Assembly: GCF_022699665.1 (NCBI RefSeq)
Contig: NZ_JALDNB010000017.1
Span: 1 to 64,000, forward strand
Reading direction: 5' to 3'
DNA from: Chryseobacterium aahli
GTDB lineage: Bacteria > Bacteroidota > Bacteroidia > Flavobacteriales > Weeksellaceae
DNA: 64,000 nt
Positions 35,272 through 43,543 of this stretch are shown piece after piece. A program made the position numbers and the translations under genes. The notes below the pieces were generated by a model that was given only the letters and a program-made list of their open reading frames with translations, was not told where the DNA came from and ran no database searches. The first letter of the stretch is position 1; every line of letters begins with the position of its first letter.

Positions 35272-36318
35272 TTGGAAAAGAACAAAAAAACATCAGACTT
35301 TCTTCATATCGGAACCAAACTCTTGAAGTGGTATGATATAAATGCAAGAGATTTACCCTTCAGAAATACAAAAAATCCTTACAAAATTTGGATTTGTGAG
35401 ATTGTTTTTCAGCAAACTAGAATTGTTCAGGGCTTAAATCATTACAATAATTTCATCAAAAGATTTCCGGACGTGAAAACATTGGCGGAATCTCCTGAAG
35501 ATGAAGTTTTATTATATTGGAAAGGTCTAGGATATTATTCAAGAGCAATTAACATTCACAAGGCTGCGCAACAAATCATCAATGATTACAACGGAGTTTT
35601 CCCTTTTGAATACGAAGAAATTTTGAAACTAAAAGGGGTAGGCAAATATACAGCAGCAGCAGTTTCAAGTATTTGTTTTAATGGAAAAATGCCTGCGGTT
35701 GATGGGAATTTTTACAGAGTTTTGAGTCGGGTTTTTACGGATGATTTTGATGTTTCGAATTCAAGAGCGTTCAATTATTTTTCAGAACTGTCATATTTAA
35801 TTATGCCTGAAAATGTCGGGGATTTTAATCAGGCGATGATGGATTTAGGTTCTGAAATCTGCAAGCCCCGAAATCCTTTATGTGGAGAATGTCCTCTAAA
35901 TGATGACTGTTTAGCTTTTTCATTAAATAGAATCTCAGAATTTCCTGTAAAAACAAAGAAAGTAAAGGCGCAGGACTTAGGATTAAAATACTATTTCGTT
36001 CACAGAAACGGAGAATTTTTAATTCAACAGAGAAAAGATGATTTTATCTGGAAAAAGCTGTTTGAATTTCCGCTGGAGATTTCTGAATCATTAATTCCTT
36101 TTATTAAAAGTGCAAAAACCATTAATCATAAATTGACTCATAAGAACTTAAGTATAGAAATATTTAATGTTGAGGTAGATTCAGAAGAAGTTTGGAAAAA
36201 GTTTATTACTGAAAATAAATATATTATCACCAATGTTGAAAGTTCTCACGACAAATCGTTTCCAAAACCTTTAGAAAATTATATTCAAAATTATCATACA
36301 GCATATAGAATTCTTTAA
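35272..36318 (+). CDS. mutY: A/G-specific adenine glycosylase MutY
   Basis: 348 residues, normal for MutY, which removes A mispaired with 8-oxoG. Catalytic Glu in CEIVFQQTRIV, the HhH motif LKGVGKYTAAAVSS, catalytic Asp in AVDGNFYRVLSR, and the [4Fe-4S] C-X6-C-X2-C-X5-C (CKPRNPLCGECPLNDDC). The C-terminal NUDIX-like domain is present (~225-345). No in-frame ATG precedes WYDINARDLPFR, so TTG 35272 is the likely start; an ATG at 35259 is out of frame. Confidence 0.93.
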   Translation: MEKNKKTSDFLHIGTKLLKWYDINARDLPFRNTKNPYKIWICEIVFQQTRIVQGLNHYNNFIKRFPDVKTLAESPEDEVLLYWKGLGYYSRAINIHKAAQQIINDYNGVFPFEYEEILKLKGVGKYTAAAVSSICFNGKMPAVDGNFYRVLSRVFTDDFDVSNSRAFNYFSELSYLIMPENVGDFNQAMMDLGSEICKPRNPLCGECPLNDDCLAFSLNRISEFPVKTKKVKAQDLGLKYYFVHRNGEFLIQQRKDDFIWKKLFEFPLEISESLIPFIKSAKTINHKLTHKNLSIEIFNVEVDSEEVWKKFITENKYIITNVESSHDKSFPKPLENYIQNYHTAYRIL

Positions 36319-36403
36319 GAATATGGATCTTGGAAGTTTACATTATTGAAAATATAACTGTTCTGTTATTTGGCTCTGTCAGGATTATAAAGTTAGAAAA
36401 ATA

Positions 36404-36490
36404 AACTTTGTTTTCTTTGCTAAGTGGAACGGCTTTGCAGACTTAAAAACAATTAGTAGTAAAAAACTTTGCGGACTTTGCGTTTAAATA
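36404..36490 (+). repeat. Dispersed ~90-bp repeat (copy 1, after mutY)
   Basis: CTTTG..TTTCTTTGCTAAGTG ... CTTTGCAGACTTAAAAACA ... ACTTTGCGGACTTTGCGTTT. About three quarters of positions match a copy in the same orientation at 43454-43543 after queG. Non-coding; fills most of the mutY-gldD gap (36319-36577). Confidence 0.7.
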
Positions 36491-36577
36491 AAATTCTTAT
36501 CAAATCAAATTTCAAAACTCATTGAAATGGTGAAATTTGTGTCCTAAAATCTAAAATGTAATTTGTATTTTTGCAAA

Positions 36578-37135
36578 ATGATTAGAAAAGTCATTTTTAT
36601 TTTTGCTTCAATGCTTTTAATTTCTTGTGAGAAAGAGACTCAACCGAAACCTTATGGTGAATTGAGATTAGAATATCCCACACCGAAATATCAGAAATTT
36701 GATAAAAATTGTGCATATACTTTTGAATATTCAGATTTTGCTAAGATTGTGGATGCCAAAAAACCTTGTTGGTATTACATGAATTACCCAAAGATGAAGG
36801 CAAAAGTATTTATCACTTATTTTCCTGTGAAAGGTGATTTTGCAGACCATGTAAGAGAGTCTGAAAAAATGGTGTATAAGCATACCATAAAGGCAAGTTC
36901 GATTGACACTAAATTTTTTCAGTATCCTGAAAGAAAAGTTTATGGAAATTTTTATGAGCTAAAAGGGCAAACTGCGTCTAATCTTCAGTTTTATGCCACA
37001 GACAGTACAAAGCATTTTGTAACTGCCTATTTATATTTCGATACAAGACCAAAACCAGATTCTTTAGCGCCGGCAGTAGATTATATCAAAAAAGATATCA
37101 TGCACATGCTGGATACTTTTGAATGGAAAAATTAA
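36578..37135 (+). CDS. gldD: Gliding motility lipoprotein GldD
   Basis: 185 residues from MIRKVIFIFASMLLISC (lipobox ISC, Cys17); an upstream ATG (36563) would add five residues before the signal. Mature sequence starts EKETQPKPYGELRLEYPTP and continues KPCWYYMNYPKMKAKVFITY, the GldD signature. GldD is an inner-membrane-associated lipoprotein needed for gliding and T9SS function in Flavobacterium johnsoniae, where mutY lies nearby as here. A -7 TATTTTTG (36566-36573) lies just ahead. Confidence 0.93.
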   Translation: MIRKVIFIFASMLLISCEKETQPKPYGELRLEYPTPKYQKFDKNCAYTFEYSDFAKIVDAKKPCWYYMNYPKMKAKVFITYFPVKGDFADHVRESEKMVYKHTIKASSIDTKFFQYPERKVYGNFYELKGQTASNLQFYATDSTKHFVTAYLYFDTRPKPDSLAPAVDYIKKDIMHMLDTFEWKN

Positions 37136-37180
37136 TATTAAAAATAACTTTATAATTATATATAGTCATTAAGATTACAT

Positions 37181-37250
37181 ATGACATTAAAAAAAATAAG
37201 AAAATACATATGACATCGCTAGATTGCATATGACCTTAAAAAAAATATAA
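37181..37250 (+). other. Chain of three overlapping mini-ORFs before the PfkB gene
   Basis: Three ATG-started frames follow each other: 37181-37213 (MTLKKIRKYI), 37210-37233 (MTSLDCI) and 37230-37250 (MTLKKI). The first two end in ATGA, so their stop overlaps the next start; the third stops 7 bp before the PfkB start at 37258. CATATG occurs four times. It derives at least partly from a tandem duplication of the start region, but could form leader peptides coupled to the gene. Confidence 0.5.
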
Positions 37251-37257
37251 AATACAT

Positions 37258-38178
37258 ATGAAACTTTTAGTTGTAGGAAGTGTTGCGTTTGATGCAATAG
37301 AAACACCATTTGGTAAAACAGATAAGATTTTAGGAGGAGCTGCCACGTATATCGGGATTACCTCATCAGTGATGGGCGTGAAATCTGGAATTGTTTCTGT
37401 TGTGGGAGGAGATTTTCCGCAAGAGCATCTTGATATGTTCACAAAAAGAGATATCAACATTGAAGGATTAGAAATCGTAAAAGATGGAAAAACTTTCTTC
37501 TGGTCTGGGAAATACCATAATGATTTAAATACAAGAGACACATTAGCAACTGAAGTGAACGTTCTTGAAAACTTCGACCCGAAAATTCCTGAATCTATGC
37601 AAGATGCGGAGATTTTACTTTTAGGAAATCTTCACCCTGGAGTTCAATTGTCAGTTCTTGAAAAAATGAATCAGCGTCCAAAACTGGTCATCTTAGATAC
37701 AATGAATTTCTGGATGGATTCTGCTTTGGATATTTTGAAAGATATGATTGCTAAAACTGACGTGATCAGCATCAACGACGAAGAAGCAAGACAGCTTTCA
37801 GGTGAATATTCTTTGGTGAAAGCTGCTAAGAAAATTCATACGATGGGACCAAAATTTGTCATCATCAAAAAAGGAGAACACGGAGCGATTCTTTTCCATG
37901 ATGGTAAAATATTTGCAATTCCTGCGCTACCATTGGAAGAAGTTTTCGATCCGACGGGTGCTGGAGATACTTTTGCGGGAGGTTTTGCTGCATATTTAGC
38001 TAAAAAAGGTAAGTTCGATTTTGAAACAATGAAGTCTGCATTGATCGTAGGTTCTGCGATGGCATCTTTCACCGTAGAAAAATTCGGAACAGAAAGAATA
38101 GAGGAAGTAAATGAGGCTGATATGCTGGAAAGAATCAATCAATTCAAAGAATTGACGACTTTTACTGTTGAGTTGTAA
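37258..38178 (+). CDS. PfkB-family carbohydrate kinase
   Basis: 306 residues. The N-terminal glycine motif (KILGGAATYIGITSSVMG, ~23-40) and C-terminal FDPTGAGDTFAGGFAAYLAK with catalytic Asp identify a ribokinase/PfkB-type sugar or nucleoside kinase. Substrate is not evident; such proteins in flavobacteria are annotated as sugar kinases. Preceded by the unusual mini-ORF chain and followed by a SurA-like gene. Confidence 0.9.
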   Translation: MKLLVVGSVAFDAIETPFGKTDKILGGAATYIGITSSVMGVKSGIVSVVGGDFPQEHLDMFTKRDINIEGLEIVKDGKTFFWSGKYHNDLNTRDTLATEVNVLENFDPKIPESMQDAEILLLGNLHPGVQLSVLEKMNQRPKLVILDTMNFWMDSALDILKDMIAKTDVISINDEEARQLSGEYSLVKAAKKIHTMGPKFVIIKKGEHGAILFHDGKIFAIPALPLEEVFDPTGAGDTFAGGFAAYLAKKGKFDFETMKSALIVGSAMASFTVEKFGTERIEEVNEADMLERINQFKELTTFTVEL

Positions 38179-38240
38179 TAAAACAACTCTTTTTAAGAAA
38201 TATTTATAATAAAAAATTGAGTGTAATTCGTTAAGAATTA

Positions 38241-38248
38241 TAAATTTG
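38241..38248 (+). promoter_or_regulatory. -7 element TAAATTTG
   Basis: Exact TANNTTTG, 22 bp before the PPIase start. Confidence 0.65.
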
Positions 38249-38269
38249 CAACTCGTTTAAAATAGTAAA

Positions 38270-39637
38270 ATGATAAATAAATTAAAAATTGCTTTTCTTT
38301 TTGGGATTTTTACTTTGTTGTTTTCAACAAAAGTAAATGCTCAGCTAAAGCCGGGTCAATTAATCGACGGTATTGCGGCTGTGATAGGCAATGAAATTGT
38401 GCTTGAATCTGATGTTGAGGAGCAGATGAATTACGGAAAACAGCAAGGTGCTGGTACCACTGATAAATGTGACTTTTTGGAGAATCTGATCAATAACAAA
38501 TTTCTTGTTTTTGAAGCTAAAAAAGACACGCTGATCGAAAACCGTTCTGCGGCAATGAAAGAGGGTGCAAATGCGAAGTACAATCAATTGCTTTCTCAGT
38601 TTCCTGACGAAAAAGCGATGTTGACAGCTTATAAATTCAGAACCGGATATGAGATGAAGAATGCTATCGAAAAGATAGATACAGATACGTATTACGGTCA
38701 GGCAAAGTATCAGAGAATTACTGAAAAAGCTGACGTTACTCCTAACGAAGTAACAGATTTTTATAATATGTTTAAGACTCAATTGCCTGAGATTAAAGAT
38801 GAGGTTTCTCTTTCGCAAATCGTAATGAATCCTAAACTGACTGAAGCTCACAAGGATGAATTGATTAATAAGCTGAAGAAAATCAAAGCAGATATTGCTG
38901 GTGGAGAAAGTTTTGAAAGCCAGGCAAGAATCTATTCTGAAGATCCGGTTTCTGCAGCGAATGGTGGTTTGATGAAGAATATTTTCAAAGGTCAGATGGT
39001 GAAACCGTTCGAAGCAGCTGCTTTAAACTTACAGGAAGGTGAAATTTCTGATCCTATAGAATCTGAATTTGGATATCACATCATTCAGTTGGTGAAAAAA
39101 TCAGGTAAAGTGTATGACGCAAGACACATTCTTTTAAAGTCGACGCCTACTGCTGAAGAAATTACTACCGCTAAAAAGAAATTAGACAGCATCAGAGGTT
39201 TAATCTTGGCTGAAAAAATTACTTTTAAGGATGCTTCATTTAAATTTTCTGACGATAAAAGAACGAAATTCAACGCAGGTATAATTCCTGGTGGCGATGG
39301 TTCAAACAAAATTGAAAGAGAAAGTATTCCAGGAACAATAAGCTACGAATTGGCAGGTTTAAATAAAGGAGATATCACTACGGCTTTCGATGATAAAGAT
39401 GACAGAGACAGAAGTGTGGTGAAGATTGTGAAAATCGAAGATGTTATTCCTTCTCACCAGATTACTTTAGAAACCGATTATGACCGAATCAAGCAGATGG
39501 CCTTGCGTAAGAAACAGGCCGAAATGGTTGAAAAATTTGTAAATTCAAAACTTTCAACAACCTTTATTTCTATCGACGGTCGTTATGACAATTGTAATTT
39601 TAAAGGAAACTGGAAGAAAGAAGCAATGAAAAAATAA
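38270..39637 (+). CDS. SurA-like periplasmic peptidyl-prolyl isomerase
   Basis: 455 residues with a signal peptide ending VNAQ. A SurA N-terminal domain (GIAAVIGNEIVLESDVEEQM) is followed by two parvulin domains (~175-285, motif GGLMKNIFKGQMVKPFEAAA; ~285-390, motif ARHILLKSTPTAEEI). This is the SurA architecture: a chaperone for outer-membrane proteins in the periplasm. Its last ~65 residues are charged. Single-gene unit with a strong terminator. Confidence 0.92.
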   Translation: MINKLKIAFLFGIFTLLFSTKVNAQLKPGQLIDGIAAVIGNEIVLESDVEEQMNYGKQQGAGTTDKCDFLENLINNKFLVFEAKKDTLIENRSAAMKEGANAKYNQLLSQFPDEKAMLTAYKFRTGYEMKNAIEKIDTDTYYGQAKYQRITEKADVTPNEVTDFYNMFKTQLPEIKDEVSLSQIVMNPKLTEAHKDELINKLKKIKADIAGGESFESQARIYSEDPVSAANGGLMKNIFKGQMVKPFEAAALNLQEGEISDPIESEFGYHIIQLVKKSGKVYDARHILLKSTPTAEEITTAKKKLDSIRGLILAEKITFKDASFKFSDDKRTKFNAGIIPGGDGSNKIERESIPGTISYELAGLNKGDITTAFDDKDDRDRSVVKIVKIEDVIPSHQITLETDYDRIKQMALRKKQAEMVEKFVNSKLSTTFISIDGRYDNCNFKGNWKKEAMKK

Positions 39638-39641
39638 AATC

Positions 39642-39672
39642 AAAACCTTCAGAATTATCTGAAGGTTTTTTT
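39642..39672 (+). terminator. Terminator after the SurA-like gene
   Basis: AAAACCTTCAGA/TCTGAAGGTTTT with a 3-4 nt loop followed by T5. Confidence 0.9.
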
Positions 39673-39721
39673 ATGCAGAAATTCTCTAAAAGTTTTTATT
39701 TTTGAGTAAAATGTAACATTG

Positions 39722-40222
39722 ATGGATTATAATTTTTATCAGCAAAAATTTCAAGAAGCAGTAGAAGATATTTTCTTCATGCAATTTAATGATCTGGGCT
39801 TGAAATTATCTGTTGAAAAAGTTTTAGAATCCGTTACATTGAAAATTTATAAACCTGAATGGTCAAATAATTTCAATTCTCCATTAAACTCAAAAAGCAG
39901 AATATTTTTTTCGGTTTGGGTAAATGATAAAACGATTAAAGAAGGAAAGCTATATTATAATATTCATGCTTTAAAACTTCGTGAACTGAAAGGTTATAAA
40001 ATTTCAAGTAGAAAGTTTGCTGAGAAATTCAGAAATAAATTTATTGAATATCAGGGAGATTGGGAAAATGTAGATGTGAATTTTGGTCCGTTAACTCTAA
40101 TGGAAGGCTGGATCACTTTGAATCTTGAAGAAATTCAAAGTGATATCATTGATTTAGCTTGGGATTTTTTAAAAATAAGTCCGTTGATTGATGAAACTTT
40201 AAGTGGTTTTAAATCTAAATAA
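39722..40222 (+). CDS. Cytoplasmic protein of unknown function
   Basis: 166 residues from ATG 39722 (a TTG just before would add one residue). No signal or membrane segment. The sequence is a mixed alpha/beta pattern rich in aromatic residues (MDYNFYQQKFQEAVEDIFFM, KIYKPEWSNNFNSPL). I do not recognise a family. It lies 51 bp before the nitronate monooxygenase-like gene, possibly one transcript. Confidence 0.7.
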   Translation: MDYNFYQQKFQEAVEDIFFMQFNDLGLKLSVEKVLESVTLKIYKPEWSNNFNSPLNSKSRIFFSVWVNDKTIKEGKLYYNIHALKLRELKGYKISSRKFAEKFRNKFIEYQGDWENVDVNFGPLTLMEGWITLNLEEIQSDIIDLAWDFLKISPLIDETLSGFKSK

Positions 40223-40273
40223 TCAGTTTAGTTTTTTATTTTTCAAAACAAGAGTTTTTAGTATTTTTACAAT

Positions 40274-41263
40274 ATGAGCAATTTTATAGATTTCAATTCA
40301 GCTAAAAAACTTCACGAGATGCAGGAAAGCAGAAATAGAATTACCGAACTTTTTAATATTCAATATCCTATCATTCAGGCCGGCATGATTTGGCATTCAG
40401 GCTGGAGATTAGCATCAGCAGTTTCAAACTGTGGCGGATTGGGTTTAATTGGTTCTGCGAGTATGTATCCCGATATTTTGCGTGAAAATATTCAGAAATG
40501 TAAGAAAGCTACCGATAAGCCTTTTGGAGTAAATGTCGCTTTGCTATATCCGAATTTAGAAGAAATTATCAATATCATTTTAGAGGAAGGTGTAAAAATA
40601 GTTTTTACCTCAGCCGGAAGTCCTAAAACGTATACAGAAACATTACAAAAGGAGGGAGTGAAAGTTGCTCACGTTGTTTCATCAACAAAATTTGCCATGA
40701 AGTGCGAAGATGCAGGAGTTGATGCTGTCGTAGCCGAAGGATTTGAAGCGGGCGGTCATAACGGTAGAGATGAAACGACTACTTTTTGCCTGATTCCCAA
40801 CGTTAAAAAACATATTTCTAAACCGTTAATTGCAGCCGGTGGGATAGCTCTCGGTTCTCAAATGAAAGCTGCCATGATTTTAGGCGCTGACGGAGTTCAG
40901 ATTGGAAGCCGTTTTGCTGCAACAGTGGAAGCAAGTGCTCATGATAATTGGAAGAAGAAAATCACAGAACTGAATGAAGGTGATACACATCTTACTTTGA
41001 AAGAATTGGCGCCTGTAAGAATGGTTAAAAATAAATTCTTTAACGAGCTGGAGGAGATTTATAACGTCGGAAGAAATTCTGAATCACTGGTTGCCGCTTT
41101 AGGAAGAGCCAGAGCAAAAAAAGGAATGTTTGAAGGTGATATGGAAGAAGGCGAATTGGAAATCGGCCAGGTTTCAGCTTTGATTGATGAGGTTTTGCCT
41201 GCGGAAACTGTTTTTGCGAATCTTTTGAAAGAGTTTGAAGATGTTAAAATGCCTAAGTTTTAA
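40274..41263 (+). CDS. Nitronate monooxygenase / FabK-like FMN protein
   Basis: 329 residues. The NMO/2-nitropropane dioxygenase motifs are present: YPIIQAGMIWHSGWRLASAV, VVAEGFEAGGHNGRDE (catalytic His area) and IAAGGIALGSQMKAAMILGA, ADGVQIGSRFAATVEA. The fold is an FMN TIM barrel; members oxidise nitronates or act as enoyl-ACP reductases (FabK), and sequence alone does not decide. Cytoplasmic. Confidence 0.9.
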   Translation: MSNFIDFNSAKKLHEMQESRNRITELFNIQYPIIQAGMIWHSGWRLASAVSNCGGLGLIGSASMYPDILRENIQKCKKATDKPFGVNVALLYPNLEEIINIILEEGVKIVFTSAGSPKTYTETLQKEGVKVAHVVSSTKFAMKCEDAGVDAVVAEGFEAGGHNGRDETTTFCLIPNVKKHISKPLIAAGGIALGSQMKAAMILGADGVQIGSRFAATVEASAHDNWKKKITELNEGDTHLTLKELAPVRMVKNKFFNELEEIYNVGRNSESLVAALGRARAKKGMFEGDMEEGELEIGQVSALIDEVLPAETVFANLLKEFEDVKMPKF

Positions 41264-41286
41264 TAAACTTAAAATTAGGAAGTCCC

Positions 41287-41347
41287 AATTCCCCTCCTCT
41301 GGAGGGGTGGCGAAAATTCTGAAGGAATTTTTGACGGGGTGGTTCTT
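41287..41347 (-). repeat. Intergenic repeat CCACCCCGTC...CCACCCCTCC (copy 2)
   Basis: On the minus strand this reads CCACCCCGTCAAAAATTCCT...TTTTCGCCACCCCTCC with G-rich closing arm, the same design as 10782-10841 in the opposite direction. The internal AAAAATTCCTTCAGAATTTT arm is also palindromic here. Confidence 0.82.
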
Positions 41348-41375
41348 ATTTTCAAACGATTAAAAATATCAATAG

Positions 41376-41428
41376 GAGCGGACTTTAGTCCGCCTTCTTA
41401 GTTTAAAATCAATGGGCTTTAGCCAAAA
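41376..41428. repeat. Palindromes GCGGACTTTAGTCCGC and GGGCTTTAGCC
   Basis: GCGGACTTTAGTCCGC is a perfect inverted repeat, followed at ~41412 by TGGGCTTTAGCCAAAA, a second hairpin with the same CTTTAG core. Adjacent palindromes with the shared core suggest a dispersed repeat family; they may also serve as terminators between the convergent genes. Confidence 0.65.
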
Positions 41429-41429
41429 T

Positions 41430-42047
41430 TTATAATTGCCCGATTTCAAATTCTATATTTTTCCTCGCCTGATTTTCATATTTAGCTTTGAAATATTCAG
41501 TTTTAAAAATACTTTCCAGTTCCAAAAAATGCTGCAGAACTTTTTTCCTTCCCGGTTTGTATAGAAAATCCGGATAAATAGAATATTCCTTTCTGATTTG
41601 CTCAGTGTACTTTACATAGGATTCAATATCCTTTCCAAGAATTGATAAATCAGCATCTAGCAAATAATTAGTGTCATTACTTTTTGATTTATGATGAGAT
41701 TTTGTCGCTAAAATCTGCTTTGAAATTTCTTCAATATCAATTTTATTTAAACCCAATTTTTCAAGTCTTAACTTTGCAAATTCTGCGCTTTTTTCTTCGT
41801 TCAATTTTGAACTTGCATCATAAATTACATCATGATAAAGAACTGAAAACGAAATATTAGTAAAGTTTACAATTCTATCTTTCACCAATTCCAATTCAGA
41901 AAACATATTTTCTAAATGACTCAGATTGTGATAATGTCTTCCTTTCTTAGCATATTTTTTCTCAATTTCAACCCAAAAATTCTCAATCAGCATTTTGTCT
42001 TGATTGAAATGTGAACAAAGTTGAAAAAAATAATCTCTTAAATTCAT
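41430..42047 (-). CDS. HD-superfamily phosphohydrolase
   Basis: 205 residues. HNLSHLENMFSELE, SVLYHDVIYD (HD dyad) and the downstream LLDADLSILGKD match the predicted metal-dependent HD phosphohydrolase family (COG4339). Cytoplasmic; physiological substrate unknown. It lies ~25 bp after the rhodanese gene on the same strand, but a hairpin terminator separates them. Confidence 0.85.
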   Translation of the reverse strand: MNLRDYFFQLCSHFNQDKMLIENFWVEIEKKYAKKGRHYHNLSHLENMFSELELVKDRIVNFTNISFSVLYHDVIYDASSKLNEEKSAEFAKLRLEKLGLNKIDIEEISKQILATKSHHKSKSNDTNYLLDADLSILGKDIESYVKYTEQIRKEYSIYPDFLYKPGRKKVLQHFLELESIFKTEYFKAKYENQARKNIEFEIGQL

Positions 42048-42057
42048 ACTTAAAGAT

Positions 42058-42085
42058 ATAAAAAAAGGAACTTAAAAAGTTCCTT
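42058..42085 (-). terminator. Terminator overlapping the rhodanese stop codon
   Basis: AAGGAACTT/AAGTTCCTT (9 bp, 3-nt loop) plus minus-strand T8. The stem includes the rhodanese stop codon (42072-42074). Confidence 0.75.
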
Positions 42086-42371
42086 GATTTGCTTCTAAAT
42101 GTGCTTTCAAATCAGCCCATCCGCCGCCGTTGTAGCCGTCTTCTAAACCTTGAGACTGTAGAAAATCTAAAGCTTTTCCACTTCTGTTTCCGCTTCTGCA
42201 GAATAAAACAACAGGTTTGTCGATTGATAAAATTTCTTCTTTTCTGTCTTCTACTTCACCCAACGGGATATTTTGAGCGCCCTCTATATTTCCGTCCATT
42301 TCCAATTCCATTGGCTCACGAACGTCGATTAATGCATAATTTCCTGATTTTAATACTTCTGCTAATGACAT
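42072..42371 (-). CDS. Single-domain rhodanese-like sulfurtransferase
   Basis: 99 residues, one rhodanese domain. The active-site loop is CRSGNRSG with catalytic Cys in VLFCRSGNRS; the N-terminal LIDVREPMELEMDGNIEGA is the conserved CH2A motif. Resembles the GlpE/PspE single-domain type that carries sulfane sulfur as persulfide; cytoplasmic, no signal peptide. Monocistronic in appearance. Confidence 0.93.
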   Translation of the reverse strand: MSLAEVLKSGNYALIDVREPMELEMDGNIEGAQNIPLGEVEDRKEEILSIDKPVVLFCRSGNRSGKALDFLQSQGLEDGYNGGGWADLKAHLEANQGTF

Positions 42372-42457
42372 AATATTGCTTTCTTTTAAGTTAAATTTAA
42401 AAAAGATGGTGAACTTTTTTCACACATCCAAACTTCAACAAATTTATAAAATAATCT

Positions 42458-42465
42458 TAGTTTTG
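42458..42465 (+). promoter_or_regulatory. -7 element TAGTTTTG of queG
   Basis: Exact TANNTTTG, 14 bp before the queG start codon, giving a short leader. Confidence 0.6.
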
Positions 42466-42478
42466 CAATGCGAAATCT

Positions 42479-43426
42479 ATGAATTCAACAGCCGAAAAAT
42501 ATTCACGATTAATCAAGTCTAAAGCTAAAAGTTTTGGGTTTCAAAATTGTGGAATTTCCAAAGCAGATTTTCTGGAAGAAGACGCTCGACATCTTGAAAA
42601 ATGGCTCAAGAATAACTACCATGGCGAAATGAAATACATGGAAAATCACTTCGACAAAAGGCTTGATCCGAGATTGTTGGTAGAAGGTTCAAAATCTGTA
42701 ATTTCACTTTCTTACAACTACTTTCCTGAAGAGAAAATTTCAACGCTGGAGAATTTTAAAATCTCGAAATATGCGTATGCCGAAGATTATCATGAAGTGG
42801 TAAAAGAAATCCTTCGCGATATGGTTGCTGAATTGCAGAATGAAATCGGTGATTTTGGTTTCCGGGTTTTCGTAGATTCTGCGCCTGTTTTAGAAAGAAG
42901 CTGGGCGAAAAAATCAGGAATTGGCTGGGTTGGGAAAAATGCCAATCTTATTACGAAACAAAGCGGATCATTTTATTTTTTGGCCGAAATTATTTGTGAT
43001 TTAGATTTAATTCCGGATCATGAGACAACTGATCATTGCGGTAGCTGCAGGAAATGTATTGATGCTTGTCCCACAGATGCAATTGTTTCAGAAAAAATCG
43101 TTGACGGAAGCAAATGTATCTCTTACGCAACTATCGAACTAAAAAATGAAATTCCTGATTCATTTAAAGATAAAATGGAAGACTGGATGTTTGGTTGCGA
43201 TATTTGCCAGGATGTTTGTCCGTGGAACCGTTTTTCTGCACCGAATTTTCAGACAAAATTTAAACCTAATGATGCTTTAAAGAATTTCAAAAAAGGAGAA
43301 TGGAAAGAGTTGACTCAAGAAATATTCTCCGAAATTTTCAGAAAATCACCTGTTAAGCGGACGAAATTTGCAGGTTTGAAAAGAAATATTGAGTTTTTGA
43401 ATCAGTCTTCAGAGAAACTAAAGTGA
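42479..43426 (+). CDS. queG: Epoxyqueuosine reductase QueG
   Basis: 315 residues. Two ferredoxin-like clusters: CGSCRKCIDACP and GCDICQDVCPWN, in the arrangement of QueG, a cobalamin-dependent enzyme that reduces epoxyqueuosine to queuosine in tRNA anticodons. The conserved DSAPVLERSWAKKSGIGWVG block is complete. Cytoplasmic. Followed by copy 2 of the ~90-bp dispersed repeat. Confidence 0.95.
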   Translation: MNSTAEKYSRLIKSKAKSFGFQNCGISKADFLEEDARHLEKWLKNNYHGEMKYMENHFDKRLDPRLLVEGSKSVISLSYNYFPEEKISTLENFKISKYAYAEDYHEVVKEILRDMVAELQNEIGDFGFRVFVDSAPVLERSWAKKSGIGWVGKNANLITKQSGSFYFLAEIICDLDLIPDHETTDHCGSCRKCIDACPTDAIVSEKIVDGSKCISYATIELKNEIPDSFKDKMEDWMFGCDICQDVCPWNRFSAPNFQTKFKPNDALKNFKKGEWKELTQEIFSEIFRKSPVKRTKFAGLKRNIEFLNQSSEKLK

Positions 43427-43453
43427 AATTCTATTTATCTGTTGTATTTAAAA

Positions 43454-43543
43454 TGCCTTTGTGTTTTTTGCTGAGTGAAACGCCTTTGCGAGCCTTAAAA
43501 CAGTTAGTAATTAAAAAATCTTAGCGCTCTTTGCGTTAAAAAT
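43454..43543 (+). repeat. Dispersed ~90-bp repeat (copy 2, after queG)
   Basis: GCCTTTGTGTTTTTTGCTGA ... CCTTTGCGAGCCTTAAAACA ... CGCTCTTTGCGTTAAAA. Aligns over its whole length with 36404-36490 at roughly three quarters identity, same orientation, and likewise starts ~30-90 bp after a stop codon. Confidence 0.7.
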
